Assembly (NCBI RefSeq): GCF_003008615.1
Contig: NZ_CP027657.1
Span: 4,092,001 to 4,156,000 of the forward strand
Reading direction: 5' to 3'
DNA from: Pseudomonas mendocina
GTDB lineage: Bacteria; Pseudomonadota; Gammaproteobacteria; Pseudomonadales; Pseudomonadaceae
Length of the DNA: 64,000 bases
This document shows positions 8,159-16,372 of the stretch, piece after piece. Positions within the stretch are counted from its first letter, which is position 1. Each line of letters begins with the position of its first letter. The position numbers and the translations under genes are program-made. The notes under the pieces are model-generated. The model was given only the letters and a program-made list of their open reading frames with translations, was not told where the DNA came from and searched no databases.

Positions 8159-8698
8159 TCAGTCGTGCGGGCGCTTTTCCGGTAGGCGTTCGAGGATCTG
8201 ATCCAGGCGCTGCTGGATCTTCTGATCGATCTTCTCGTGCAGGCGCATGATCTCCAGCTCGGCACGCAGGTTCACTTCGAAGTCCAGCCGTGCGGCGAGG
8301 CGATCCTTCGCCGCCTGGCGGTTTTGACTCATCATGATGATCGGCGCCTGGATCGCTGCCAGGGTCGAGAGCATCAGGTTGAGGAAGATGTAAGGGTAGG
8401 GGTCGAAGGCCATGCCGAAGTGCGACAGGACGTCGGTGTTGATCAGCATCCAGCCGAGCATGGTCAGTGCGAAGCAGATGATGAACGTCCAGGAACCACC
8501 CACTGCGGCGACCTTGTCCGACAGGCGCTCGCCGAAGCTCGACTCTTCATCCGAGGCGTCGGCAGCATCGCGGCTAATGGGGCGGCGCTGACGGATCTGT
8601 TCGAGTACGTGGGTTTCTTCCGGCTCGAGTTCGTGCAGAGGTTTGCCGAGCAGGTTCTGGGCCAGTTGCTGCAGAGGGTGCGGGGTGCCGTTGCTCAT
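8159..8698 (-). CDS. DUF1003 family membrane protein
   Basis: A 179-residue protein. After a polar 65-residue N-terminus come two membrane helices (SWTFIICFALTMLGWMLINT and YPYIFLNLMLSTLAAIQAP) with the conserved DUF1003 element DPYPYIFLNLMLS, then the MMSQNRQAAKDRLAA signature and a C-terminal coiled coil (NLRAELEIMRLHEKIDQKIQ). Function of the family is unknown. Sixty bases separate it from the diguanylate cyclase upstream on the same strand. Confidence 0.88.
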   Translation of the reverse strand: MSNGTPHPLQQLAQNLLGKPLHELEPEETHVLEQIRQRRPISRDAADASDEESSFGERLSDKVAAVGGSWTFIICFALTMLGWMLINTDVLSHFGMAFDPYPYIFLNLMLSTLAAIQAPIIMMSQNRQAAKDRLAARLDFEVNLRAELEIMRLHEKIDQKIQQRLDQILERLPEKRPHD

Positions 8699-8758
8699 CG
8701 TGACCGATCTTCCGTGGCTGACAGTTCGAAGCGATGCTGAACCGCTTCGGCCGACTTG

Positions 8759-10288
8759 TCACCTCTCTGGAGCCATATGCAACTGCGCAATTTCCAGACG
8801 GTTGCGACCTTCGGCCTTGGCTCGATAGAGGGCCTGGTCGGCCGCCTCGATCAGTTTCAGCGCCAAGTGAGTACTGTCTTGCGCGTCAGGCGTCAGGCTG
8901 GCCACGCCGACACTGGCTGTGACCCTGGCGAACGGGCTGTCCTGGTGAGGCAGGTTGCGCTGTTCCAGCGCATCCATGAAGGCACGCGCGACGGCTTCTG
9001 CACCTTCACGCGTGGTGTTTGGAAGGATCACCACCAGCTCTTCTCCACCGTAGCGCGCCGCCAGATCCCCCGGACGGCGTACGCATTGCTTGAGTACATC
9101 GGCCACGGTGCGCAGACACTCGTCACCGGCCAGGTGGCCATAGTGGTCGTTGTAGCGCTTGAACAGATCGATATCGAGCAGCATCAGTGACAGGGATGAA
9201 CCACGCCGCTGCGCCCGGCGAATCTCCACTTCCAGCGCCTGGTCGAAACTGCGGCGGTTGGCCAGGCCGGTGAGTGCATCCTGCGAGGCCAGTATCTCCA
9301 GGCGGGCATTGGCATCGAGCAACTCTTCCCGGGCGCTGAGCAACTGGCGTTCGGCGCGTGAGCGACGGCGGATGTCGACGATCAGGCGCTGCCCGATGAT
9401 GCTGACGGCGAGCAGCAGAAGCAGAATCAGCGTGGCGAACAGTTCGGCATCGCGACGCCAGGCGGCCAACGCCTCGTCACGGCCAAGAGCGACGGCGGTG
9501 ATCAGTGGCAGGCGATCATTGCGGCGGAAGGCATACACACGCTCGGTTCCGTCGATGCGTGAGGTCTGCAAGGCGGTCACGGGGTTGTGTTCGCGTAGCA
9601 TTTCCATGATGGGCGAGTCTGACCAGTTCAACCCGATATCCTGCTCGCGAAAGGGGTGGCGAAATAGAATCCGGCCATCGCTGGTCGACAGGCTCATCGT
9701 CCCTTGGGTGCCCAGGTTGAGGCTGCCGAACAAGTGGAGGAAATGCTCAACGCTCAGGGTGATGGCGACGACGCCGGAGAACTGGCCGCTGGCATCGTTC
9801 AGGCGTCGACTTACGGTGAACACCCATTCGCCGGTTAGGCGGCTTTTGATGGTGGGACCGATGAACGTATCGGTGGACGGCGTGTCGCGGTGATGGATGA
9901 AGAATTCACGATCCTCGGCATTGGGGCGAGAGTTGATGTCGCCCCGAGAGACCAGCAGGCGGTTGCCATCGGCGCCGTAGATGATGATGGTGCTGGCCAG
10001 TCGCAGGACGCGGCTTTGTTCCTGCACCACGGTCTGCAGGCGTTCGAGGTGCACATGATCCTTGCCCTCTTGCTCCAGTCGTTCAGCCAGATCCAGCAGC
10101 ACCAGCTCGGACTGGCGAATGACGCCTTCGCTGTAGTTGTCCAGGGCCTGAACCAGGTTGAGGTTAGCCACGTTCAGCTCGTGCAATGCGCGCTCACGGG
10201 AAAACCAGATCTGCCAGGCCGTCAGCAACGCCAGGGACAAGCAGATGAACACCAGCAGGATGGAAGTGAGCCGAATACCGCGCTTCAT
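8759..10288 (-). CDS. Diguanylate cyclase with periplasmic Cache-type sensor
   Basis: A 509-residue membrane protein. The order is an N-terminal helix (residues about 8-28), a 260-residue periplasmic region resembling double Cache (including SRRLNDASGQFSGVVAITLS), a second helix (AELFATLILLLLLAVSIIGQ), a short coiled coil, and a GGDEF domain. The active-site motif is GGEEL with an RPGD (RxxD) inhibitory site five residues upstream, so feedback inhibition by c-di-GMP is likely. It should couple an external small-molecule signal to c-di-GMP production. Confidence 0.92.
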   Translation of the reverse strand: MKRGIRLTSILLVFICLSLALLTAWQIWFSRERALHELNVANLNLVQALDNYSEGVIRQSELVLLDLAERLEQEGKDHVHLERLQTVVQEQSRVLRLASTIIIYGADGNRLLVSRGDINSRPNAEDREFFIHHRDTPSTDTFIGPTIKSRLTGEWVFTVSRRLNDASGQFSGVVAITLSVEHFLHLFGSLNLGTQGTMSLSTSDGRILFRHPFREQDIGLNWSDSPIMEMLREHNPVTALQTSRIDGTERVYAFRRNDRLPLITAVALGRDEALAAWRRDAELFATLILLLLLAVSIIGQRLIVDIRRRSRAERQLLSAREELLDANARLEILASQDALTGLANRRSFDQALEVEIRRAQRRGSSLSLMLLDIDLFKRYNDHYGHLAGDECLRTVADVLKQCVRRPGDLAARYGGEELVVILPNTTREGAEAVARAFMDALEQRNLPHQDSPFARVTASVGVASLTPDAQDSTHLALKLIEAADQALYRAKAEGRNRLEIAQLHMAPER

Positions 10289-10344
10289 GGTGAAACCCAG
10301 AGCCCTACTACGTGGGTACTGAAAAAGGCTTGGGCAAGAGAAGA

Positions 10345-10358
10345 GCCGCAGATGCGGC
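10345..10358 (-). terminator. Probable terminator of the parvulin gene
   Basis: Stem GCCGC / GCGGC with loop AGAT (extending by pairs on both sides) followed on the minus strand by CTCTTCTCTT, 18 bases past the stop of the peptidyl-prolyl isomerase gene. Confidence 0.45.
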
Positions 10359-10375
10359 CCTTCCTTTGCTGAGAA

Positions 10376-10657
10376 TCAGTCCTGGCGGCTGGTAACTTCC
10401 AGCAGGTGGTAACCGAACTGGGTTTTCACCGGGCCTTGGACGACGCCGACCGGTGCGCTGAACACCACGGTATCGAATTCCTTGACCATCTGGCCGGGGC
10501 CGAAAGAACCCAGGTCGCCGCCGCTACGACCGGACGGGCAGGAGGAATTGTCTTTCGCCAACTGGGCGAAGTCGGCACCACCTTCGATGGCGGCTTTCAG
10601 TTCGTTGCACTTGTCTTCGCTGGCAACCAGGATGTGGCGGGCAGTGGCGCGGGCCAT
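10376..10657 (-). CDS. ppiC: Parvulin-type peptidyl-prolyl cis-trans isomerase (PpiC)
   Basis: A 93-residue single-domain parvulin: ARATARHILVASEDKCNELK, GADFAQLAKDNSSCPSG, GGDLGSFGPGQMVKEFD and TQFGYHLLEV are all typical. It isomerises Xaa-Pro bonds and, lacking a signal peptide, acts in the cytoplasm. The ATG at 10657 follows a perfect AAAGGAGG seven bases away, which decides it over an upstream in-frame ATG. Monocistronic, with a hairpin after the stop. Confidence 0.94.
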   Translation of the reverse strand: MARATARHILVASEDKCNELKAAIEGGADFAQLAKDNSSCPSGRSGGDLGSFGPGQMVKEFDTVVFSAPVGVVQGPVKTQFGYHLLEVTSRQD

Positions 10658-10823
10658 GGGAGTACCTCCTTTCAATTGAGGTGCAGAGCCTAGCGCAATC
10701 GACTCGACAAGCAAACGGTAGGCCGTTCGTCCATTGTCATGAGTCATGCCTGCATCTCGTTTGTCCCACCTTCTGTAAGCGGGCGTTTGCCCTGAACTCA
10801 GGTTTCACTGAGGAGACTTGCAG

Positions 10824-11165
10824 ATGAACACCCTGAGCATCGACGGTTGGCGTAAGGCCGACAACGACAGCAAATCCATCCCCATCGGCACCCTGCAGTT
10901 CTATGTCAGCGAGCCGGAACACCTGCGCCTGGAGCAAGCCGAGGAGCAGCTGCAGCGCAGCGGCACGCGCGACATGATGATCGATGCCGACACGCAGACG
11001 CTGGAGCTGGTCATGCCGGATGGCTTCGGCCCGTTGAGCGAGTGCAAGTGGCGGGTCTACCTCGGTGGTGAGGAGGGGCGCGGCCAATTCCACCTGGTTG
11101 GCTACAGCGCCGAGGATGGTTGCCTGATCTACAGCAATGCGGTGATGGTCGACCTGCTGGGGTGA
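10824..11165 (+). CDS. Hypothetical protein, 113 aa
   Basis: A soluble protein starting MNTLSIDGWRKADNDSKSIP, with alternating hydrophobic beta-like segments (LELVMPDGFGPLSECKWRVY and GQFHLVGYSAEDGCLIYSNA). AGGAGA at 10811-10816 supports the ATG at 10824. No signal peptide or known motif. I do not recognise the family. The next gene, also of unknown function, follows after a folded 135-base spacer and may be in the same transcript. Confidence 0.6.
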   Translation: MNTLSIDGWRKADNDSKSIPIGTLQFYVSEPEHLRLEQAEEQLQRSGTRDMMIDADTQTLELVMPDGFGPLSECKWRVYLGGEEGRGQFHLVGYSAEDGCLIYSNAVMVDLLG

Positions 11166-11169
11166 TACG

Positions 11170-11240
11170 CACGGGCAAAGCCTTGCCTGAAGGTGGCAAA
11201 TCACTGCCGCAGGGAAGCGTGCAACCCCTGTAATCAGGGG
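11170..11240 (+). promoter_or_regulatory. Folded RNA segment between two hypothetical genes
   Basis: GCACG near 11170 can pair with CGTGC near 11220, enclosing two hairpins: GGCAA-AGCC-TTGCC and GGCA-AATCAC-TGCC. A further perfect hairpin CCCCTG-TAAT-CAGGGG (11225-11240) follows. The three-way junction and GGGCAAA-type segments look like a structured leader of the gene at 11301, but no known riboswitch class fits fully. Confidence 0.35.
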
Positions 11241-11300
11241 CCTGTAGCGCCTGGCCCGGAATCTGCTTTGCATGAGGCAAACGCTTTTGGCGGAGGCCCC

Positions 11301-11750
11301 ATGACCAGCATCAACAACAGCACGCCTGCCATGCTCAGTTACTACGGCAGTCAGCTCAACAAAAGTTCGACTACAGGCAGCGCTGAGAGCGAAGGCCAGA
11401 GCAGCCAGGATCCCCTGGGCGACCTGCGACGCTTTGCCAAGCAAGTGGTCGCGCGCAGTGAAGGCGGATTGCTGCGGGCAATGAACGGCGGCAGTGCATC
11501 CTCCAGCAGCGGCATACAGCGCAGCGCCGAGAGCAAGCCCTCGACGCCTTCGGTGATTCAACTGCCGGACGTGACCACGCTCGATCGCGACGATGCCGCC
11601 AAGCTGCTGGCGCAGGTGCAGAAAATGGTGGATGCCGGCCTGGACGGCAGCGTGCGTATCGCCGGGCACAATGGCGACAAGCAGACCGATTCGCTGGAAA
11701 CCTATCGCCAGTGGCTGCAGGAGAAGGGCGGCCTCAGCGTTTACGCCTGA
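11301..11750 (+). CDS. Hypothetical protein, 149 aa
   Basis: Starts MTSINNSTPAMLSYYGSQLN after GGAGG (11292-11296). The first 80 residues are Ser/Thr/Gln/Gly-rich and probably disordered; the C-terminal 65 residues (PDVTTLDRDDAAKLLAQVQK onward, ending ETYRQWLQEKGGLSVYA) look folded and helical. No signal peptide or membrane segment. The layout recalls secreted or surface-associated effector-like proteins of pseudomonads, but there is no firm family match. Preceded by a structured spacer. Confidence 0.6.
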   Translation: MTSINNSTPAMLSYYGSQLNKSSTTGSAESEGQSSQDPLGDLRRFAKQVVARSEGGLLRAMNGGSASSSSGIQRSAESKPSTPSVIQLPDVTTLDRDDAAKLLAQVQKMVDAGLDGSVRIAGHNGDKQTDSLETYRQWLQEKGGLSVYA

Positions 11751-11762
11751 GCTGCCCGTGCC

Positions 11763-12812
11763 TCAGCTCAGTGCCGGCTGGGTGTCGCCAGCGTCTTCTG
11801 TGCTGATGACCCGATTGCGCCCGGCGCGCTTGGCGGCGTAGGTGCGTCGATCCGCTGCCAGCATCAACTCGTCGAGCGAATGCCCGTCAGCGCCGAAACT
11901 GGCGACGCCCGCGCTCAGCGTCATGCTGAGTGATCCGCTGGCCAATTCGAGCGGCGCCGTCGCCAGGCGCAAGCGCAGGCTTTCTGCGATCTCCCGCGCT
12001 TGCCCGACGGTGCTGCCAGGCAACAGCACGGCGAACTCCTCGCCACCCAAGCGACAGAACAGATCATTGATACGCAGACGCTGCGCCAGCACCTTGGCGA
12101 AGTGATCCAGGGCGCGATCGCCTGCCTCATGGCCAAACTGATCGTTGATCTGTTTGAAATGATCGATGTCGATGAATATCAGCGAAAGCGGCGTACCGTT
12201 GCGCAGTGCATGCGCGCGTTCACGCTCGAACACTTCCGCCAGCTTCACCCGGTTCGGCAGACCAGTCAGTGCGTCGGTGGTGGCCAGCTCGGTCAGGCGC
12301 TTCTCGTTGCCGATTCGGCTGCGCTCGTAGATGTGCGCGAAAACCATCACTGCCAGGCTGGCCAGCCCGAGGTTGGCGATGATCTCCACGTTCTGCAGCA
12401 ATTGCTCGGAAGAGAAGCGGCGGCTGAAGACGAACAGACCAATGCCCACGAACAGCAGCGAAACATACATGCCCAGGCGCAGGCCCAGTAGCAGGTAGCA
12501 GATGATCGGGATGGTCTGGATCCAGCCGAACACGGCGAAGCTGGTATGAGGCTGGGCCAGCGCCACCATCATGATGCTGAAGAACGGCAACAGGTAGATC
12601 GCGGTCAATAGCTGCAGGTTGCGTGTTCGGTCGAGGATGAGCAGCAGATACAGCGAGACGCCGGCATAAGCGATCTCCAGAAGCGCCAACAGCCAGTTGT
12701 CATGCAACAGATTGATTACCGAGAAGAACAAACCACCGCCCAGCGTGATCCATAGCAGAGCCTTGAGAACCAAGCGGCGGTGTTGTTCGTTCTGTGCGTA
12801 GTGACCGGGCAT
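11763..12812 (-). CDS. Membrane diguanylate cyclase with multi-helix N-terminus
   Basis: A 349-residue protein. Residues about 15-165 form five or six membrane helices without a large periplasmic loop, as in MASE-type sensors; residues about 185-345 are a GGDEF domain with motif RLGGEEFAVLLPG and an intact RIND (RxxD) inhibitory site. It should synthesise c-di-GMP at the membrane. The C-terminus overlaps no neighbour; the hypothetical gene at 11301 is convergent with 12 bases between stops. Confidence 0.92.
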   Translation of the reverse strand: MPGHYAQNEQHRRLVLKALLWITLGGGLFFSVINLLHDNWLLALLEIAYAGVSLYLLLILDRTRNLQLLTAIYLLPFFSIMMVALAQPHTSFAVFGWIQTIPIICYLLLGLRLGMYVSLLFVGIGLFVFSRRFSSEQLLQNVEIIANLGLASLAVMVFAHIYERSRIGNEKRLTELATTDALTGLPNRVKLAEVFERERAHALRNGTPLSLIFIDIDHFKQINDQFGHEAGDRALDHFAKVLAQRLRINDLFCRLGGEEFAVLLPGSTVGQAREIAESLRLRLATAPLELASGSLSMTLSAGVASFGADGHSLDELMLAADRRTYAAKRAGRNRVISTEDAGDTQPALS

Positions 12813-12991
12813 CAGGTGTTCTCTACAACGGAGGAGGCGAAGTGATGCATGACAGTAAGTGGCTATGCAGGAAGCCTGCCGGCTGTTCTCGGATGCCCGT
12901 ATTCACGGGGCTTCGGCAAGCGCGGGAAGCCGGCTATGATCCAGCGCCGGATGGTGCGTCAGAATCACGACGTTAGTGGGGAGAGAGCGGT

Positions 12992-13852
12992 ATGACAACA
13001 ACAATGATGAAATGGCGATGGAGTCGCTGCCTGTTGGCCGTGCTGGCACTGGCGGCTGCGTCTGGCTTGCAGGCCGCCGAGGGCGGGGCACTGATCGATG
13101 CGATCAACGCCTATCGCAGTGAGGTTCAGCGTTGCGGTGTGCAGGCCTCCGAGCCGCTACCGCCGCTGGCCAATGATCCACGTCTGGTGCTGCCGGCCGA
13201 CGGCACCGGCGACTTGCAGCAATCTTTGAGTGCAGCTGGCTATCCGCTGGTCAACGTGCAGGCCATTACTCTATCTGGCCCGCGCGATGTCCAATCGGCG
13301 ATGCAGGCGCTGAGCGAAAGCTTCTGTCGTGTGCTGCTCGATCCGCAGTTCATCGATATCGGCGTCAGCCAGCAGGGGCGTGATTGGCGCATTCTCCTAG
13401 CGCGACCACTGCTCAGCGGCCGTTTGGGTGACTGGCAGAGTGAAGGGGAGAAGCTCTTGCAGCAGATCAACGCCGCTCGGGCCCAGGCGCGCCAGTGCGG
13501 CAACCAGGCCCTTGCCGCCGCTGCACCGCTTGCCTGGAGTGCAGAACTGGGCAGCGCAGCCGAGGCGCATAGCCGGGCCATGGCCAATGGCAACTTCTTT
13601 GCGCATCAGGGGCGTGATGGCCGTACGCCCGGGGATCGCGCGGAGCTGGCGGGTTACAGCGGCGGTCGGGTGGGCGAGAACATTGCCGCCGCGCTGGATA
13701 CCCCGGGCAAGGTGGTCGAAGGCTGGTTGGCCAGCCCAGGCCATTGCGCCAACATCATGAACCCGCAATTCGATGCACTTGGCGCCGCCTACGGCAGCGA
13801 CCCGCAGAGCGACGCCGGCATCTATTGGACGGCAGTGTTCGGCGGGCAATGA
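12992..13852 (+). CDS. CAP (SCP/TAPS) domain exported protein
   Basis: A 286-residue protein with a signal peptide ending near GLQAAEGG. The C-terminal half is a CAP domain: EAHSRAMANGNFFAHQGRDG, VGENIAAA, GWLASPGHCANIMNP and IYWTAVFG, carrying the His and Glu residues of the family cleft. Bacterial CAP proteins are extracytoplasmic and mostly of unknown activity. The N-terminal 130 residues are a separate region with two Cys. GGGGAGAG lies just upstream of the ATG. Convergent with mdaB, 13 bases between genes. Confidence 0.88.
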   Translation: MTTTMMKWRWSRCLLAVLALAAASGLQAAEGGALIDAINAYRSEVQRCGVQASEPLPPLANDPRLVLPADGTGDLQQSLSAAGYPLVNVQAITLSGPRDVQSAMQALSESFCRVLLDPQFIDIGVSQQGRDWRILLARPLLSGRLGDWQSEGEKLLQQINAARAQARQCGNQALAAAAPLAWSAELGSAAEAHSRAMANGNFFAHQGRDGRTPGDRAELAGYSGGRVGENIAAALDTPGKVVEGWLASPGHCANIMNPQFDALGAAYGSDPQSDAGIYWTAVFGGQ

Positions 13853-13865
13853 ACCCCCGCAAGCA

Positions 13866-14453
13866 TCAGTTGCTGCCGAATACCTTGGCCAGGTGTTGTT
13901 CGTAGCGCGCCACATCCTGCTCGATGTTCGGCACCTTCATCACGTCGTTGCAGATGAAGGTGGGCAAGGCGCTCATGCCGAGGAACTCGTTGGCCTTGTG
14001 GAAGGGGAAGTACACCGCGTCCACGCCTTTGCCTTCGAAGAAATCCGTCGGGTCTTCGAAGGCCTGCACCGGCGCGTTCCAGGTCAGTGACAGCATATAT
14101 TGCTTGCCCTGGATCAGCCCGCCGCTGCCGTACTTCTGCGAGGCATCGGAGCGGGTACGGCCATCGTTGGCGTAGAGGCTGCCATGGCCGGCGGTGAAGA
14201 CCTCGTCGAGGTACTTCTTCACCGTCCACGGTGCGCCCATCCACCAGCCGGGCATCTGATAGATCACCACGTTGGCCCAGAGGATTTTCTGCACTTCTTC
14301 TTCCACGTCATAGCCGCCGTCGATGAAGGTGGTCTTGACGTCGAAACCGGCGCGGTCGAGATACGCCACGGCGGCGTCGTGCAACGTGCTGTTGTAGCGG
14401 CCTTCGGAATGCGCGAACTGTTTGCCGCCGTTGAGTAGCAGGATCTTTTTCAT
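13866..14453 (-). CDS. mdaB: NAD(P)H:quinone oxidoreductase MdaB (modulator of drug activity B)
   Basis: A 195-residue flavodoxin-fold protein with start MKKILLLNGGKQFAHSEG, the MPGWWMGAPWTVKKYLDEVF block and GHGSLYANDGRTRSD, all diagnostic of MdaB. It binds FAD and reduces quinones by two electrons, avoiding semiquinone radicals. GGGAG lies seven bases before the ATG. The divergent gene at 14604 is a YgiN-like quinol monooxygenase; mdaB and ygiN are also neighbours in E. coli, so the two probably work in one quinone redox cycle. Confidence 0.92.
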   Translation of the reverse strand: MKKILLLNGGKQFAHSEGRYNSTLHDAAVAYLDRAGFDVKTTFIDGGYDVEEEVQKILWANVVIYQMPGWWMGAPWTVKKYLDEVFTAGHGSLYANDGRTRSDASQKYGSGGLIQGKQYMLSLTWNAPVQAFEDPTDFFEGKGVDAVYFPFHKANEFLGMSALPTFICNDVMKVPNIEQDVARYEQHLAKVFGSN

Positions 14454-14603
14454 GAGTGACTCCCGGAAATGATGGGAGCAGATTAACCATCGACCTGTTG
14501 TTGAAACAGCCGCTCGCAGGCAAAGGATTGTTGACTGATAGTCATGAAAGTGGCGACTTGGCGTGCGCTAGAGTGTGGCCATTCCTTCACGGCAGGAGCC
14601 AAC

Positions 14604-14900
14604 ATGCACGCCTTCATTCTTCACGCCCATACCAAGCCCGAGCAGGCCGAGGCCTTCGAACGCCTGTTCCGCGCCTACATCGACCCCAGCCGCGCCGAGC
14701 CGGGCTGCATCGAGTACCACATGCTGCGCGATGCGCAGGATCCGACGCTGTTCATCTTCTACGAGGTCTGGGCTTCGCAGGCGGCGCTGGCCGAGCACAT
14801 GGCGCTGCCGCATATGCGCGCGTTCCACGAACGGCGTATGGACTACCTGCGGCGCGATCTGGACGTGCGGGCAGTCGAGGTGCTCGGCACGGTTGCTTGA
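14604..14900 (+). CDS. Antibiotic biosynthesis monooxygenase family protein (YgiN-like quinol monooxygenase)
   Basis: A 98-residue single ABM ferredoxin-like domain: MHAFILHAHTKPEQAEAFER, EPGCIEYHMLRDAQDPTLF, FYEVWASQAALAEHMALPHM. Members form dimers and oxidise quinols or similar aromatics without a bound cofactor. The start at 14604 follows GGCAGGAG; an in-frame ATG at 14544 lies in unlikely leader sequence. The divergent placement beside mdaB supports the quinol role. Substrate remains inference. Confidence 0.85.
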   Translation: MHAFILHAHTKPEQAEAFERLFRAYIDPSRAEPGCIEYHMLRDAQDPTLFIFYEVWASQAALAEHMALPHMRAFHERRMDYLRRDLDVRAVEVLGTVA

Positions 14901-15010
14901 CGCACCGCTTTTCACGCTTTGCCAATCGCCTTCTATGCTTGAGTTGACGCCGGCCTCGATTGATTCGCAGGTCGGCCGTTCACAGGAAGAGGACTGCTTG
15001 GAGAAGGCAC

Positions 15011-16324
15011 ATGTTCGGTAACCAGTTGAAGAAGGAGTTGCAGCAGAAAGACACCGAGCTGTCGCTGTACAAGCAGCTCGTCCAAGGCATACAGGCGCAG
15101 AAGATCATGCTGTCGATCGATCCCCAGCGGCGGATCGTCGATTGCAACGACAAGTTCGCCCGTTTCGTCGGCTATGCGCCCGAGCAACTGAAAGGGCGCC
15201 CGCTGAGCGACTTCGTGCCGGCCTACGTCAAGGATCTGCCGTGCTACAAGGATCTCAGCGCGGCGATCGTTTCCGGTCATTCGATCAGTGATCGCTATCG
15301 TTTCCTGCGCAGCGATGGCGCGCTGGTGTGGGTGCAGGCTTCCTGGATGCCTCTGGCGGACGAACGGGGCGTCGTGCAACGCGTTCAGTGCATCGGCAGC
15401 GAGATAACCGAGAGCATGAACAAGGCGCGCGAGAACGAGGATTTCATCAACGCACTGCTGCGTTCGACCGCCGTGATCGAGTTCGACCTGCAGGGCCACG
15501 TGCTCACCGCCAACGAGCAATTCCTGAGTGCCATGGGCTACAGCCTGGATCGGATCAGGGGCCAACACCACCGCATCTTCTGCGAACCGCAGGAGTCATC
15601 CTCCGCCGAGTACACACGCTTCTGGGAACAACTGAACCGCGGTGAGTTCGTTGCCGGGCGCTTCAAGCGCGTGGACAGCCACGGCCACGTGGTCTGGCTC
15701 GAAGCCACTTACAACCCGGTGCACGACACCCAGAATCGTCTGTACAAGGTGGTCAAGTTCGCCACGGTGATCACCGATCAGGTCAACCGCGAAGAAGAGG
15801 TCAACGACGCGGCTGACACCGCCTACGGCATTTCCCAGCGCACCGACACCACCGCCCAGCGCGGCGATCAGGTGGTGACCGAGACGGTGCAGACCATGCA
15901 GCGCATCGCCGAGCAGATGACTTCGGCCTCCGAAGGTATCGAGGCCCTCGGCAAGCAGTCGGTGCTGATCAGTACCATGGTGCAGACCATCGGCGGTATC
16001 GCCCAGCAGACCAACCTGCTGGCTCTGAACGCGGCCATCGAGGCCGCGCGGGCAGGGGAGCAGGGCCGTGGCTTCGCCGTCGTCGCCGACGAGGTGCGCC
16101 AGCTCGCCAGCCGCACCAGCAAGGCCACCGAGGAGATCGTCGGGGTGGTGCAGGACAACCAGAAACTGGTGGACGCCGCCGTGCGCGACATGGCCAACAG
16201 CCGCACCCAGGCCGAGGCCGGCCTGGAGCTGGCCAATCAGGCGGGTGATGTGATCGTGGAGATTCGTCAGGGTGCCAAGCAGGTGCTCGGTGCCGTGGAG
16301 CGCTTCGCCCGACAGCTGCATTAG
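15011..16324 (+). CDS. Soluble methyl-accepting chemotaxis protein with two PAS domains (BdlA-like)
   Basis: A 437-residue chemoreceptor with no membrane segment. Order: short coiled coil ([20 protein letters not shown]), PAS 1 (about 30-140), PAS 2 (about 150-255, with [20 protein letters not shown] typical of PAS sensors that bind heme or flavin), then a compact signalling domain with the conserved hairpin [20 protein letters not shown]. The PAS-PAS-MCP layout and size resemble BdlA, the biofilm-dispersion regulator of P. aeruginosa. GGAGAAGG lies before the ATG 15011. Methylation region is short, so it may signal outside classic adaptation. Confidence 0.88.
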   Translation: MFGNQLKKELQQKDTELSLYKQLVQGIQAQKIMLSIDPQRRIVDCNDKFARFVGYAPEQLKGRPLSDFVPAYVKDLPCYKDLSAAIVSGHSISDRYRFLRSDGALVWVQASWMPLADERGVVQRVQCIGSEITESMNKARENEDFINALLRSTAVIEFDLQGHVLTANEQFLSAMGYSLDRIRGQHHRIFCEPQESSSAEYTRFWEQLNRGEFVAGRFKRVDSHGHVVWLEATYNPVHDTQNRLYKVVKFATVITDQVNREEEVNDAADTAYGISQRTDTTAQRGDQVVTETVQTMQRIAEQMTSASEGIEALGKQSVLISTMVQTIGGIAQQTNLLALNAAIEAARAGEQGRGFAVVADEVRQLASRTSKATEEIVGVVQDNQKLVDAAVRDMANSRTQAEAGLELANQAGDVIVEIRQGAKQVLGAVERFARQLH

Positions 16325-16348
16325 GCCTTCACTGCTGGAGCCTGCCGA

Positions 16349-16370
16349 GGATGCGCCTGGCGCACCCTCG
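16349..16370. repeat. Degenerate REP between convergent genes
   Basis: GGATGCGCCTGGCGCACCCT is a decayed copy of the GGTGCGCACGGCGCACC REP, lying between the chemoreceptor and rlhA stop codons. Confidence 0.5.
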
Positions 16371-16372
16371 GA

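Noticed and set aside
11170..11240. A cyclic-di-GMP-I riboswitch call
   Set aside because: Only GGGCAAA-like fragments match; the conserved GACGCAAAGCC core and receptor loop are missing, so it is listed only as a folded segment.
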